Shown: positions 1 through 6,746 of the stretch, one piece after another
Layout of the letters: each line of letters starts with the position of its first letter
Numbering within the stretch: the stretch's first letter is position 1
Origin: CAZEFK01 sp964511405
GTDB lineage: Bacteria; Pseudomonadota; Alphaproteobacteria; Elsterales; Elsteraceae
Direction of reading: 5' to 3'
Assembly: GCA_964511405.1 (NCBI GenBank)
Contig: CAZEFK010000043.1
Span: 1-39,112 of the forward strand
DNA length: 39,112 bases
The notes under the pieces: generated by a model
Told to the model about the DNA's origin: nothing
Database searches by the model: none
Seen by the model: only the letters and a program-made list of their open reading frames with translations
Translations under genes and position numbers: made by a program

Positions 1-62
1 TCCGCCGTCTTGCAACCGCATGACGCCGAATCAAAACTTTTGAGTCAGGCTCTTAGCCCCAC

Positions 63-428
63 CTATCCGATGCCGACAATTACTTCGTCCGGTTCGTGCT
101 GGTCATTCACCCAAATTTGGACGATCGTCTGCTGCTGTGGTACCGGCGTTTCGAGTATCGTCTGGCCAATCACCGACTTGATCGCGATTCGGCGATGGGG
201 CGTCTTCAATTGGCCGTGAAATACCGGGCGGTTCCCAGGATCGACCTCACGCGTATCACCCAGGATAAATAGCGTATCGCCATCGGCATCCGATCGACAG
301 CCGACAGCGATGCACGAATCCGTCGATACGACCAAGAATCCGTCCATCGCCACTGGAACATCTCCGCCACTCGAGTCTGCAATCAGAATCAAGGAATGGG
401 GCGGTGCAGTCATGGTCGAGCTAGCCAT
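63..428 (-). CDS. Hypothetical protein, 121 aa
   Basis: I do not recognise this protein. The start at 428 (MASSTM) is chosen because GGGAGG lies about 6 bases upstream; a longer open frame to 800 runs through a terminator and a pseudogene and is not credible. The product looks like a small, soluble, beta-rich protein. Its middle holds SDADGDT and a VFHGQLKTP segment, and it ends with IWVNDQHEPDEVIVGIG, with hydrophobic/polar alternation typical of beta strands. There is no signal peptide and no membrane segment. It sits alone, just downstream of a terminator for the preceding relic gene, so it probably has its own promoter in the 70 bases between. Confidence 0.6.
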   Translation of the reverse strand: MASSTMTAPPHSLILIADSSGGDVPVAMDGFLVVSTDSCIAVGCRSDADGDTLFILGDTREVDPGNRPVFHGQLKTPHRRIAIKSVIGQTILETPVPQQQTIVQIWVNDQHEPDEVIVGIG

Positions 429-496
429 TATGGACCTCCCTGCTGCTGCAGCCTCGCAACGCGGGTCCGATGCGGCCATCGGCGGGCTCCCGGCAT

Positions 497-533
497 AAAA
501 AAACCCGCCGCGGGAGGCCCCGGGGGCGGGTTT
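497..533 (-). terminator. Rho-independent terminator
   Basis: Read on the minus strand, AAACCCGCC (533-525) pairs perfectly with GGCGGGTTT (509-501) around a 15-base GC-rich loop. The stem runs directly into a T tract (503-497). It lies about 30 bases beyond the last stop codon of the kinase relic at 560 and upstream of the 63-428 gene, so it would end transcripts from the relic. Confidence 0.85.
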
Positions 534-559
534 GGCGCTGGCGGATTGCCAGCTATCAA

Positions 560-900
560 TTACGTGTACAAATACGGAACATCGGCCGCCGATGCAAGCT
601 TTTTTTTCGCCCGGCACCTCCACGTGCTGGTCGGGACGCGCAGCATAGGGGTCGTGCCGCCTCGCCCCTGGTCGGCCGCTGCTCTGGCCGCCCGCCCAGC
701 TGGGCCGTAAAGGCGCACGCCAGCCGGTGGCCCATGCCGCCGCCCTTGCGGCTGCCCTGACGCAGCGCGTCGGCGGCGGCCGGCGGCATGCCGACACCAC
801 GATCAGGACGACGTCGTCGCCGACGGCACGGACGCCGATGCAGATCAGGCCCGGCTGGTCGTCGGAAAAGATAGTCGCGACGCTTTTTAAAGCAAATCCC
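560..900 (-). pseudogene. Relic of a HWE/HisKA_2-type sensor histidine kinase, ATPase domain only
   Basis: Three minus-strand frames together spell the end of a kinase catalytic domain. From about 900 to 798 one frame gives ALK...DDQPGLICIGVRAVGDDVVLIV. A second frame (about 800-665) gives DRGVGMPP (G1-box-like DxGxG), then a G-rich KGGGMGHRLACAFTAQLGG segment. A third frame (about 665-560) gives GRGGTTPMLRVP, like the GPGGTTF.L.VP ending of these kinases, then a TAA stop. At least two frameshifts are needed, and everything upstream of the N-box region is missing, replaced by AT-rich DNA. Order and spacing match the family, but this is motif reading by eye. A real gene split by assembly indels is less likely because the 5' end is also missing. 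Confidence 0.6.
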
Positions 901-1028
901 CGTAAAGTACTCTCCTAATATTTTTCGATCCCCCTGGCAACATGCCATAAACAGTGATAGGGATTGTCGACTCTCCGACTTCATAAACTTGAATAGAAAT
1001 CCAGAGAAATACAGACATCTGGGGCAGA

Positions 1029-1268
1029 ATGAACAAAAGCCGACGTCGTTCCGTTGCTACGCGCGGCATGGACACACGCGACGCCCAGTATCTGCGGGAC
1101 ACGGCCGCGCAATGCCGCAGCTTCGCGCGCTGGCACACCGGCGCGGCGTCCGACTACCTGCAGCAGTTGGCGCTGGAGTTCGAGACGGCCGCCGCAGAGC
1201 TGGAGCGGAGCATCCCGCCGGGCGGTGCCCGGCCCCGCTCCCGGCGCGACCGCCTGCTCGACGGCTGA
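1029..1268 (+). CDS. Small helical hypothetical protein, 79 aa
   Basis: A short, charged, probably all-helical protein with the pattern YLRDTAAQCRSFARWH...YLQQLALEFETAAAEL. The pattern resembles small alphaproteobacterial proteins of unknown function that begin Y..LA...R..A and end L..EFE.LA. The first ATG at 1029 follows a weak GGGG; the ATG at 1068 (MDTRDAQYL) is equally possible and would remove a basic, poorly conserved-looking leader. There is no signal peptide or membrane segment. It is preceded by about 150 bases of unusually AT-rich DNA that may contain its promoter. The protein encoded at 3007-3240 has the same general pattern. Confidence 0.6.
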   Translation: MNKSRRRSVATRGMDTRDAQYLRDTAAQCRSFARWHTGAASDYLQQLALEFETAAAELERSIPPGGARPRSRRDRLLDG

Positions 1269-1308
1269 TCCCGCCGGCATCCGCGACCCCAACGCGCCCC
1301 CGGGCGCC

Positions 1309-1752
1309 TCACCGCCGCTCGTCGCGCGGCTTGCGGATGGGCGGCGGCTCGGGCGTCGGGCGCACCGCCAGGGTGCGGTCCACGACCAGTTGCGGCCCGG
1401 GCCGGCCGGCCGGCGCCGTCCGCCGGATCGCCAGTCCGGCCGCCTTCAAGGCGGCCAGCACGGCCTCGGCCGCGCGATCGGGCGACCAGGGATCGATGCT
1501 GGCGTCGATCGCCTGCGCCATCAGCGCCGCCAGCTCGGCGCGCGAACGCGGCTGCCGCGGCGCCGGCGGCGCGCGCCGGCGCCGGCGCGGGCAATCCACC
1601 ACCGTCAGGTCGGCCGCCGCCAGCTCCGCCGCCAGCCCCTCGGCGGTGCGGCGGCGCTGGTCCACCCCGCGCGCCGCCGGGAAATGCCGGGCCAGGGCCT
1701 GCGCCAGGATCTCGATCAGCACGGGCGGCTCGATCGCCATGGTCGTTTCCAT
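1309..1752 (-). CDS. Hypothetical protein, 147 aa
   Basis: I do not recognise this protein. The N-terminal third (residues 1-50) looks helical (PPVLIEILAQALARHF, AEGLAAELAAADLTVV). A basic/proline linker follows (RRRRRAPPAPRQPR), then a second helical stretch (AELAALMAQAIDASIDPWSPDRAAEAVLAALKAAGLAI) and a proline-rich tail. The two halves, each with a short helical repeat and a 'D.....AA.A..AL..AGL' shape, suggest small adaptor-like domains. The start at 1752 and the Met at 1740 are both possible. It is convergent with the small gene ending at 1268. Confidence 0.55.
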   Translation of the reverse strand: METTMAIEPPVLIEILAQALARHFPAARGVDQRRRTAEGLAAELAAADLTVVDCPRRRRRAPPAPRQPRSRAELAALMAQAIDASIDPWSPDRAAEAVLAALKAAGLAIRRTAPAGRPGPQLVVDRTLAVRPTPEPPPIRKPRDERR

Positions 1753-1834
1753 TGCCGTCGCCTGGCGTCATCCTAGGCGGGCGGGACGGTTGCGTTCCAG
1801 ATTTGTTCCCACACGCGCCCAAGGGGAACGCCAA

Positions 1835-1896
1835 GGGAGCCCGCTAGCGGGCTCCCTACATCATTGAAGGAAGGAAATGCGCAGGGCGCATTTCCT
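1835..1896. repeat. Two adjacent perfect inverted repeats (REP/BIME-like)
   Basis: 1835-1856 is a perfect 22-base palindrome with half-site GGGAGCCCGCT. 16 bases later, 1872-1882 (AGGAAATGCGC) and 1886-1896 form a perfect 11-base stem with a 3-base loop. They lie just upstream of the oxygenase start at 1908. Neither has a T tract. Paired hairpins of this kind are typical of dispersed intergenic repeats, though the second could also fold in the leader of the oxygenase transcript. Confidence 0.6.
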
Positions 1897-1907
1897 AGGG
1901 GGACCGC

Positions 1908-2975
1908 ATGATGCCGCGCATGCCCATCTCAGGCCCCAGCGTCTGGACCGGTGCCGAGATCGCCGTATCAGACCGCTGGCAGCGCCGGCTGGGGCCCGAG
2001 GCCCTGGCCGAGATCGACGCCGCCGTGGCGGCCGCCCGCCGCCACGGCCGCGACTGGCAGACGGTGACGGCGGCCGAGTTCCCGCTGCCGTCCACGGCCG
2101 CGCTGCTCGCCGACATTGCGCACGAGTTGGAATGGGGCTGCGGCATGGTTCGGCTCCAGGGCTTCCCGGTCGGCCGCTATGACCTGGACACGCTGCGCCT
2201 GGCCTATGCCGGCGTCGCCGGCCATCTCGGCCGGCCGGTGTTCCAGAATCGACACGGGCAGCGGATGCGCGACATCCGCGACGAGGCCCGCGACGGCGTC
2301 GATCTCGGCCGCCGCTACGGCCAGATCGCGGGCGGCACGCCGTTCCTGTCGTCCTATGCGCGCACGCTGTCGAACGGCGCGCTACGCTTCCACACCGACC
2401 GCACCGACGTGGTCGGCCTGCTCTGTGTGCGCCAGGCCCGCGCCGGCGGGATCAGCCGGGTCTGCAGCTCGGCCGCGGTGCACAACGCGATCCTGGCCGA
2501 TCGCCCCGACTTGGCGGAGGCGCTGTTCCAGGCGATGCCGCGCAGCCGCCTGGGCGAGGAGACCGACGATCCCGCCAACCTCTACTGGCTGCCCGTGTTC
2601 GGCTTGGCCGAAGGCCGCCTGACCAGCCATTTCTCCCTGACCTATATCGAAGCGGCCGAGCGCGCGCCGGGGTCGCAGCCGCTGACACCGGTCCAGCGTG
2701 CGGCGGTCGACCGGCTGATGGCGGACGCCGATGCCCTGGCCTTCGACATGACCCTGGCCCCCGGCGACCTGCAGCTGCTCAACAGCCACGCGACGTACCA
2801 CGCCCGCACGGCCTTCGACGATGATCCCTTGTCAGGGCAGGATCGGCTGCTGCTGCGCCTATGGCTGACCGTGCCCAACAGCCGGCCGCTGCCGCCCGAC
2901 CATGCCGTGCTGTGGGGCAGCACCGCCGCCGGCGCCCCGCGCGGCGGCATCGGCCAGGCAACCGGCCCAGGCTGA
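1908..2975 (+). CDS. TauD/TfdA-family Fe(II)/2-oxoglutarate dioxygenase
   Basis: A 355-residue cytoplasmic protein of the TauD/GAB-like oxygenase fold, which couples 2-oxoglutarate decarboxylation to hydroxylation of a small substrate. The iron-binding HxD is in RFHTDRTDVVGLLCVR. The distal His is in LLNSHATYHARTAF near the C-terminus, followed by the Arg-rich LLLRLWLTVPNSRPLP segment that usually binds the 2-oxoglutarate carboxylate. The N-terminal 90 residues carry the helical cap normal for this branch. The start is supported by a G-rich site before ATG 1908. The substrate cannot be read from the sequence; nothing nearby points to taurine or other sulfonates. It appears monocistronic. Confidence 0.85.
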   Translation: MMPRMPISGPSVWTGAEIAVSDRWQRRLGPEALAEIDAAVAAARRHGRDWQTVTAAEFPLPSTAALLADIAHELEWGCGMVRLQGFPVGRYDLDTLRLAYAGVAGHLGRPVFQNRHGQRMRDIRDEARDGVDLGRRYGQIAGGTPFLSSYARTLSNGALRFHTDRTDVVGLLCVRQARAGGISRVCSSAAVHNAILADRPDLAEALFQAMPRSRLGEETDDPANLYWLPVFGLAEGRLTSHFSLTYIEAAERAPGSQPLTPVQRAAVDRLMADADALAFDMTLAPGDLQLLNSHATYHARTAFDDDPLSGQDRLLLRLWLTVPNSRPLPPDHAVLWGSTAAGAPRGGIGQATGPG

Positions 2976-3006
2976 CAAGCCCGGACTGGCCGAACCGGGC
3001 TGACCG

Positions 3007-3240
3007 TCAGGCGGCGCCCGCCACCGGGCCGATCTCCATCACCCGCAACGCCATGGCGTCCGCCGGGTCGACGGCATGCACGACGGCGTCGATCTCGGCC
3101 GCCAGGGATTCGAATTCGTCGGCGGCGCCGGCCAGGATCGCGCACGACACCGGCCCCAGCCCCCCGGACGCCATGCGCCGGAGGTCGTCGGCAAGCACGC
3201 GGTATTCAGCAGCGGTGCGCACGATCGCCGTTCCTCCCAC
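3007..3240 (-). CDS. Small helical hypothetical protein, 77 aa
   Basis: A short, probably two-helix protein: EYRVLADDLRRMASGG... followed by ILAGAADEFESLAAEIDAVV. The pattern is shared with the 1029-1268 product and with widespread small alphaproteobacterial proteins of unknown function. It has no signal peptide and no cysteine pair. The start at 3240 is the longest; the true start could be closer to the EYRVLADDL helix. It is convergent with the oxygenase gene and divergent from the PilZ gene across an AT-rich spacer. Confidence 0.55.
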   Translation of the reverse strand: MGGTAIVRTAAEYRVLADDLRRMASGGLGPVSCAILAGAADEFESLAAEIDAVVHAVDPADAMALRVMEIGPVAGAA

Positions 3241-3293
3241 AAAGACGGCCTGCGGGATGTGTCAGATTTTTGATCAGGATGCATCCCTACCAA

Positions 3294-3316
3294 ATAAGCT
3301 AGCTTGTTCAGCTTAT
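3294..3316. promoter_or_regulatory. Inverted repeat in AT-rich divergent spacer
   Basis: ATAAGCT (3294-3300) and AGCTTAT (3310-3316) are perfect inverted arms around 9 bases, in the only AT-rich stretch between the divergent genes starting at 3240 and 3348. Position and symmetry suit a protein-binding site for one or both promoters. The binding factor is unknown. Confidence 0.35.
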
Positions 3317-3347
3317 CCGAGCCGCGGGGAGGCGCTATGATGCCGGC

Positions 3348-3689
3348 ATGAGCCATCTGAACGGCCATGACGAGCGGCGCAAGTTCCAGCGCCATCCGGT
3401 CGACGCGACGGTCGAGATCTTCGCCCGCGGCTATGTCCTGGAGTTCCCGGCCAGCGACCTGTCCGCGGCCGGCGCCCGCATCGACCCGTGCAATTTCGAG
3501 CATGTCCGCCCCGGCGACGTCTGCATCCTGGTGCTGCCGACCGGTGACGAAGTGCCAAGCCGCGTGGTCGGCGGCGGCCGCGAATCGCTGCGCCTGGCCT
3601 TCCTGTCGCCACCGGTCGCGGAAGTGCAGTTCTATCTGCGCGAGGCAGGCATCACCGGCCCTGGAACCGGGGTGGACGCTTCTCCATGA
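3348..3689 (+). CDS. PilZ-domain protein, 113 aa
   Basis: A stand-alone PilZ domain, the cytoplasmic receptor fold for cyclic di-GMP. The N-terminal RRKFQRHPV supplies the RxxxR motif, and DLSAAGARI supplies the D/NxSxxG motif about 30 residues later; the rest is the beta barrel (VCILVLPTG, PSRVVGGGRESLRLAF). Both ligand-binding motifs are intact, so binding is expected. A GGGGAGG ribosome site lies about 15 bases before the ATG, and a second ATG upstream is out of frame. Its 3' end overlaps the end of the convergent crotonase gene by 38 bases. The output partner is unknown. Confidence 0.85.
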   Translation: MSHLNGHDERRKFQRHPVDATVEIFARGYVLEFPASDLSAAGARIDPCNFEHVRPGDVCILVLPTGDEVPSRVVGGGRESLRLAFLSPPVAEVQFYLREAGITGPGTGVDASP

Positions 3690-4452
3690 AGGCGCGGCGC
3701 CCCTCGGCATAGTCGGCGCTATCGAAGCACAGGCGCTCGGTCGCCGCGATGGCGGCGTGATCGCGGACGTCGGGATCGGCGGCCAGCTGGTCGATCGCCA
3801 GCTTTGCGGCGCGGATCGACAGCGGCGCGTTGCGCACGATCTCGGCCGCCATCTCGGCCACCGTGCCGGCCAGATCAGCGGCCGGCACCACCGCGTTCAG
3901 CAGTCCCATGGCCAGGGCGTCGGCGGCGCCGTACTGGCGTCCCAGGAACAGGATCTCCTTGGCCTTGCCGGGCCCGACCAGCCGGATCAGCGCCGCCAAC
4001 GCGTCCTGCGGATAGGCCACGCCCAGACGGGCCGCCGGAATCCCGAACCGGCTATCGTCCGAGGCGACGCGCAGGTCGGCGCGGAGCGCCACCTCGACGC
4101 CGCCGCCGATGCAGTAGCCCTGGATCATGGCGATCAGCGGCTTGCCCAGGCGCGCCAGCCGGTCCCCGCCCAGGTCCGAGCGGCGCCGGTACTCGGCCTC
4201 GGCGGCGGCATCGCCACGCACCGCCTCGAATTCGCTGATGTCGGCCCCCGCGGCGAAGGCTTTGCCGTCGGCGCCGGCCATCACCACCACCCGCACCGCC
4301 GGATCGGCCGCGAACGCGTCGGCCGCCCGGCCGATGGCGTCCCACATGACCAATGAGATCGCGTTGCGCCGCTCGGGCTGGTTGAAGGTCAGCCAGCCCA
4401 CCCCGTCGGCGACGCGGGCCAGGATCTTGTCGGTGCCGAGCGGAATGGTCAT
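3652..4452 (-). CDS. Enoyl-CoA hydratase/isomerase-family (crotonase) protein
   Basis: A 266-residue crotonase fold. The oxyanion-hole segments are KAFAAGADISEF and IQGYCIGGGVEVALRADLRVAS, and the C-terminal EGRRAFMEKRPPRF is typical. The first catalytic Glu of classical hydratases (GGGVE) is present. The second, usually in a P-E-x-x-L-G segment 20 residues later, is Ala here (IPAARLGVAYP), so simple enoyl-CoA hydration is doubtful and an isomerase or related acyl-CoA reaction is possible. The start at 4452 (MTIPLG) is chosen because GGAGG lies about 9 bases upstream; the frame remains open to 4512 without a better site. Confidence 0.85.
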   Translation of the reverse strand: MTIPLGTDKILARVADGVGWLTFNQPERRNAISLVMWDAIGRAADAFAADPAVRVVVMAGADGKAFAAGADISEFEAVRGDAAAEAEYRRRSDLGGDRLARLGKPLIAMIQGYCIGGGVEVALRADLRVASDDSRFGIPAARLGVAYPQDALAALIRLVGPGKAKEILFLGRQYGAADALAMGLLNAVVPAADLAGTVAEMAAEIVRNAPLSIRAAKLAIDQLAADPDVRDHAAIAATERLCFDSADYAEGRRAFMEKRPPRFQGR

Positions 4453-4562
4453 GGGGCGAAGTCCTCCAGCGGTCGTGGCGACGATAGCGGCGGTGCGGCC
4501 GTCTTGACACATTGGTTAGCTTTCACTTACAGTTAGATATCGCTTACATATGGGAGGCCGCC

Positions 4563-5480
4563 ATGCCCGACATCCTGCACCGCATCTCGATCCAAGCCGC
4601 GCCCGAGCGGGTCTATCAGGCCCTCGCCACCGTCGACGGCATCCGCGGCTGGTGGACCCGCGACGCCGACCTCGAACCGCAGACCGGCGGCCGCGGCGAA
4701 TTCCGGTTCTCCGGCGGCCCGTGCGGGTCGGTCGCGACCCAGGTTCGGGTCGACGCGCTGGAGCCCGCGGCGCGCGTGGCTTGGACGGTCCTGCAGTCGG
4801 GCGCGCCGGGCGGCTGGGAGGGCACGACGATCGCCTTCGACCTGCGCGCCGACGGCGACGGCACCGTGCTGTCCTTCGCCCATCGCGGCTTCGCGCAGGA
4901 AAGCGACGGCATGGCGACCTGCAGCACCGGCTGGGCCCTCTACCTCATGAGCCTCCAGCAGTTCGTGGAGACCGGCCGCGGCGTGCCGCACCCGGAAAGC
5001 CATCTGCGCCGGGTGCCCGGCGGCCCCGCCATCGTCCATGAGCTGGACATCGCGGCCACGCCGGACCGGCTCTACCAGGCGCTGACCACCAGCGCCGGCC
5101 TCGCCGGATGGTGGACCCCGGAGGCCTCGGCCGCCGAGGCGGTCGGCGGCCTCAACGAGCTCCGGTTCGGGTCGATGGCCCTGCGGTTCCGCGTCGACGC
5201 GCTGGACTCGGGCCGCCATGTCGCCTGGACCGGCGTCGACGTGCCGCCGGACTAGATGGGCACGCGGATCGTCTTCGAGATCACGCCGGATGCCGGGCGG
5301 GCCCGCCTGCGCTTCACCCATGCCGGGTTCCGGCCCGGCTACCCGGACCTGGGCAACTTCAGCTATCTGTGGGCGCAATACATGCGCAGCATCAAGCTGT
5401 ACCTGGAGACGGGCGCCGGCGAGCCCTTCGGCTCGGCCGCGTCGGGTCGCGTCGGCACGACGCCCCGCCAGGCCGCCTGA
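4563..5480 (+). pseudogene. Tandem SRPBCC (AHSA1/START-like) gene interrupted by an in-frame TAG
   Basis: One reading frame runs from ATG 4563 (GGGAGG site upstream) to TGA 5480 with a single TAG at 5253-5255. It encodes two AHSA1-type ligand-binding domains: domain 1 (about residues 1-145, ILHRISIQAAPERVYQAL...GWWTRDADLEP) and domain 2 (about 155-300, IVHELDIAATPDRLYQALTTSAGLAGWWTPEAS). The stop falls exactly where domain 1 has Trp: GGWEGTTIAFDL aligns with D-stop-MGTRIVFEI. TGG to TAG is therefore the simplest explanation. The part after the stop (from Met 5256) is the C-terminal half of domain 2 and cannot fold alone. It is either a recent nonsense mutation, a sequencing error, or amber readthrough, which is not otherwise suggested. 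Confidence 0.85.
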
Positions 5481-5487
5481 TCTGCGC

Positions 5488-5595
5488 CTAGGGCTGCCGG
5501 ACCTCGACGCCGTCGACCGGCCCGGGCGCGAAGCCCAGGGCCCGGGCGGCACGCAGGCCGGCAGCCGCCAGCCCCGCGGCGCGCCCACGCCTCAT
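5488..5595 (-). CDS. Possible 35-aa ORF coupled to the enolase-family gene
   Basis: An ATG at 5595-5593 overlaps the stop codon of the upstream enolase-family gene as ATGA, the same coupling used between that gene and murA. The frame runs 35 codons (MRRGRAAGLAAAGLRAARAL... ending GPVDGVEVRQP) to TAG at 5488. Being Ala/Gly/Arg-rich, it could be a chance frame in GC-rich DNA, or the degraded end of a third operon gene. No function can be read. Confidence 0.3.
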   Translation of the reverse strand: MRRGRAAGLAAAGLRAARALGFAPGPVDGVEVRQP

Positions 5596-6746
5596 AGCCG
5601 GCACTCCGCCCACAGATGCGGCCGCACCGCTTCCGGCACCAGCGCCAAACCCAGGCCCGGCCGGGTCGGGATCGGCATCCGGCCGCCCCGCACCTTGGCC
5701 TCGGGCGCGTCGTCGACCAGCGCCCAGTGCGCGTCGGGCCGGTAGGGATAGAGCTCCTGGATCGCAAAATTGGCGATGCAGGCGTCGATCTGCAGCGCTG
5801 CCGCCGTCGCCACCGGGCTCGCGCAGATATGCGGCTGCACCCGCATATTGTAGGCCTCCGCCATGGCCGCGATCTTCTTGGTCTCCATGATGCCGCCGGT
5901 GTTGCCGATATCAGGCTGGACGATGGCGCAGGCCTGCGCCTCCAGGACCGGCCGGAAGCCGTAGCGCGTGTACAGCCGCTCGCCGACCGCGATCGGGATG
6001 GTGGTGGCCGCGGCGATCCGGGACAGCGCGCCGACGTCGAACGGGTCGGTGGGCTCCTCGACGAACGCGATGTCCAGGCCCTCCCACTGCTTGCACAGGC
6101 GGATGGTCTGGTCGGCGGTCAGCCCGCCGCTCAGGTCCAGCATGAGCTCGATCTTGGGCCCGACCGCGTCGCGTAGCGCCTTGACCCGGGCATAGGCCAG
6201 CGCCATCACGTCCGGGTCGACCGCCCGCAGCGACACGTGGCGAATGCCGCCGCCCGGCCGCGGCATCGCCAGGGGATAGCATTTCAGCGCGTCATAACCG
6301 TCGCGCAGCGGCCGCTCGGCCGCCCGGGCGTAGTCGTCGGCGCTGACCGCGTCGAACGACCAGCCGTTGGCGTAGACGCGCACGTCGTCGCGGAACTTGC
6401 CGCCCAGCAGCTCGTACACCGGCACGCCCAGCCGCTTGCCCTTGAGGTCCCACAGCGCCGTCTCCAGGGCGCTGATCCCGGCGAAGACGATGGCGCCGCC
6501 GCCCTTGGCCCAGAAGGAATGGTCGTAGAATTCCGACCAGGTCTCCTCGATCCGGTCGGCGTCGCGGCCGAGCAGGATCGTCTCGGCCAGGTCCTTGATC
6601 ATGCCGGCCGCGGCCGTGCCGCCATGGCCATAGGCGATCGCCGCCTCGCCGATCCCGGTCAGGCCGTCGGCCGTCTCGACCTCGGCCAGGATCGGGTGCA
6701 GCCGCCCGACCCGGACCAGATAGACGCGCACGGCCACGATCTTCAT
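5592..6746 (-). CDS. Mandelate racemase/muconate lactonizing enzyme-family (enolase superfamily) protein
   Basis: A 384-residue two-domain enolase-superfamily enzyme, which abstracts the proton alpha to a carboxylate, usually to dehydrate or epimerise a sugar acid. The N-terminal capping domain (MKIVAVRVYLVRV to about 125) is followed by the barrel. KCYPLAMP offers the strand-2 Lys. Metal ligands are the Asp in ELMLDLSGG, the Glu in FVEEPTDPFD and the Glu in AVGERLYTRYGF. QPDIGNTGGI and QPHICASPV supply the later strands, with His as likely acid/base. This pattern is closest to acid-sugar dehydratases. The start at 6746 has a GAGGGTGG site; the ATG overlaps the murA-like stop as ATGA, so the two are translationally coupled. 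Confidence 0.85.
   Translation of the reverse strand: MKIVAVRVYLVRVGRLHPILAEVETADGLTGIGEAAIAYGHGGTAAAGMIKDLAETILLGRDADRIEETWSEFYDHSFWAKGGGAIVFAGISALETALWDLKGKRLGVPVYELLGGKFRDDVRVYANGWSFDAVSADDYARAAERPLRDGYDALKCYPLAMPRPGGGIRHVSLRAVDPDVMALAYARVKALRDAVGPKIELMLDLSGGLTADQTIRLCKQWEGLDIAFVEEPTDPFDVGALSRIAAATTIPIAVGERLYTRYGFRPVLEAQACAIVQPDIGNTGGIMETKKIAAMAEAYNMRVQPHICASPVATAAALQIDACIANFAIQELYPYRPDAHWALVDDAPEAKVRGGRMPIPTRPGLGLALVPEAVRPHLWAECRL

Noticed and set aside
31..43. TCAAAA-C-TTTTGA palindrome at the left edge as a terminator
   Set aside because: Six AT-rich pairs with a one-base loop cannot form a stable hairpin.
556..984. 142-residue minus-strand open frame as an intact protein
   Set aside because: It joins only the middle part of the kinase relic to out-of-frame Arg-rich sequence on both sides; the real signal needs three frames.
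5256..5480. Independent 74-residue gene after the TAG
   Set aside because: It encodes only the C-terminal half of an SRPBCC domain in the same frame as the upstream half.
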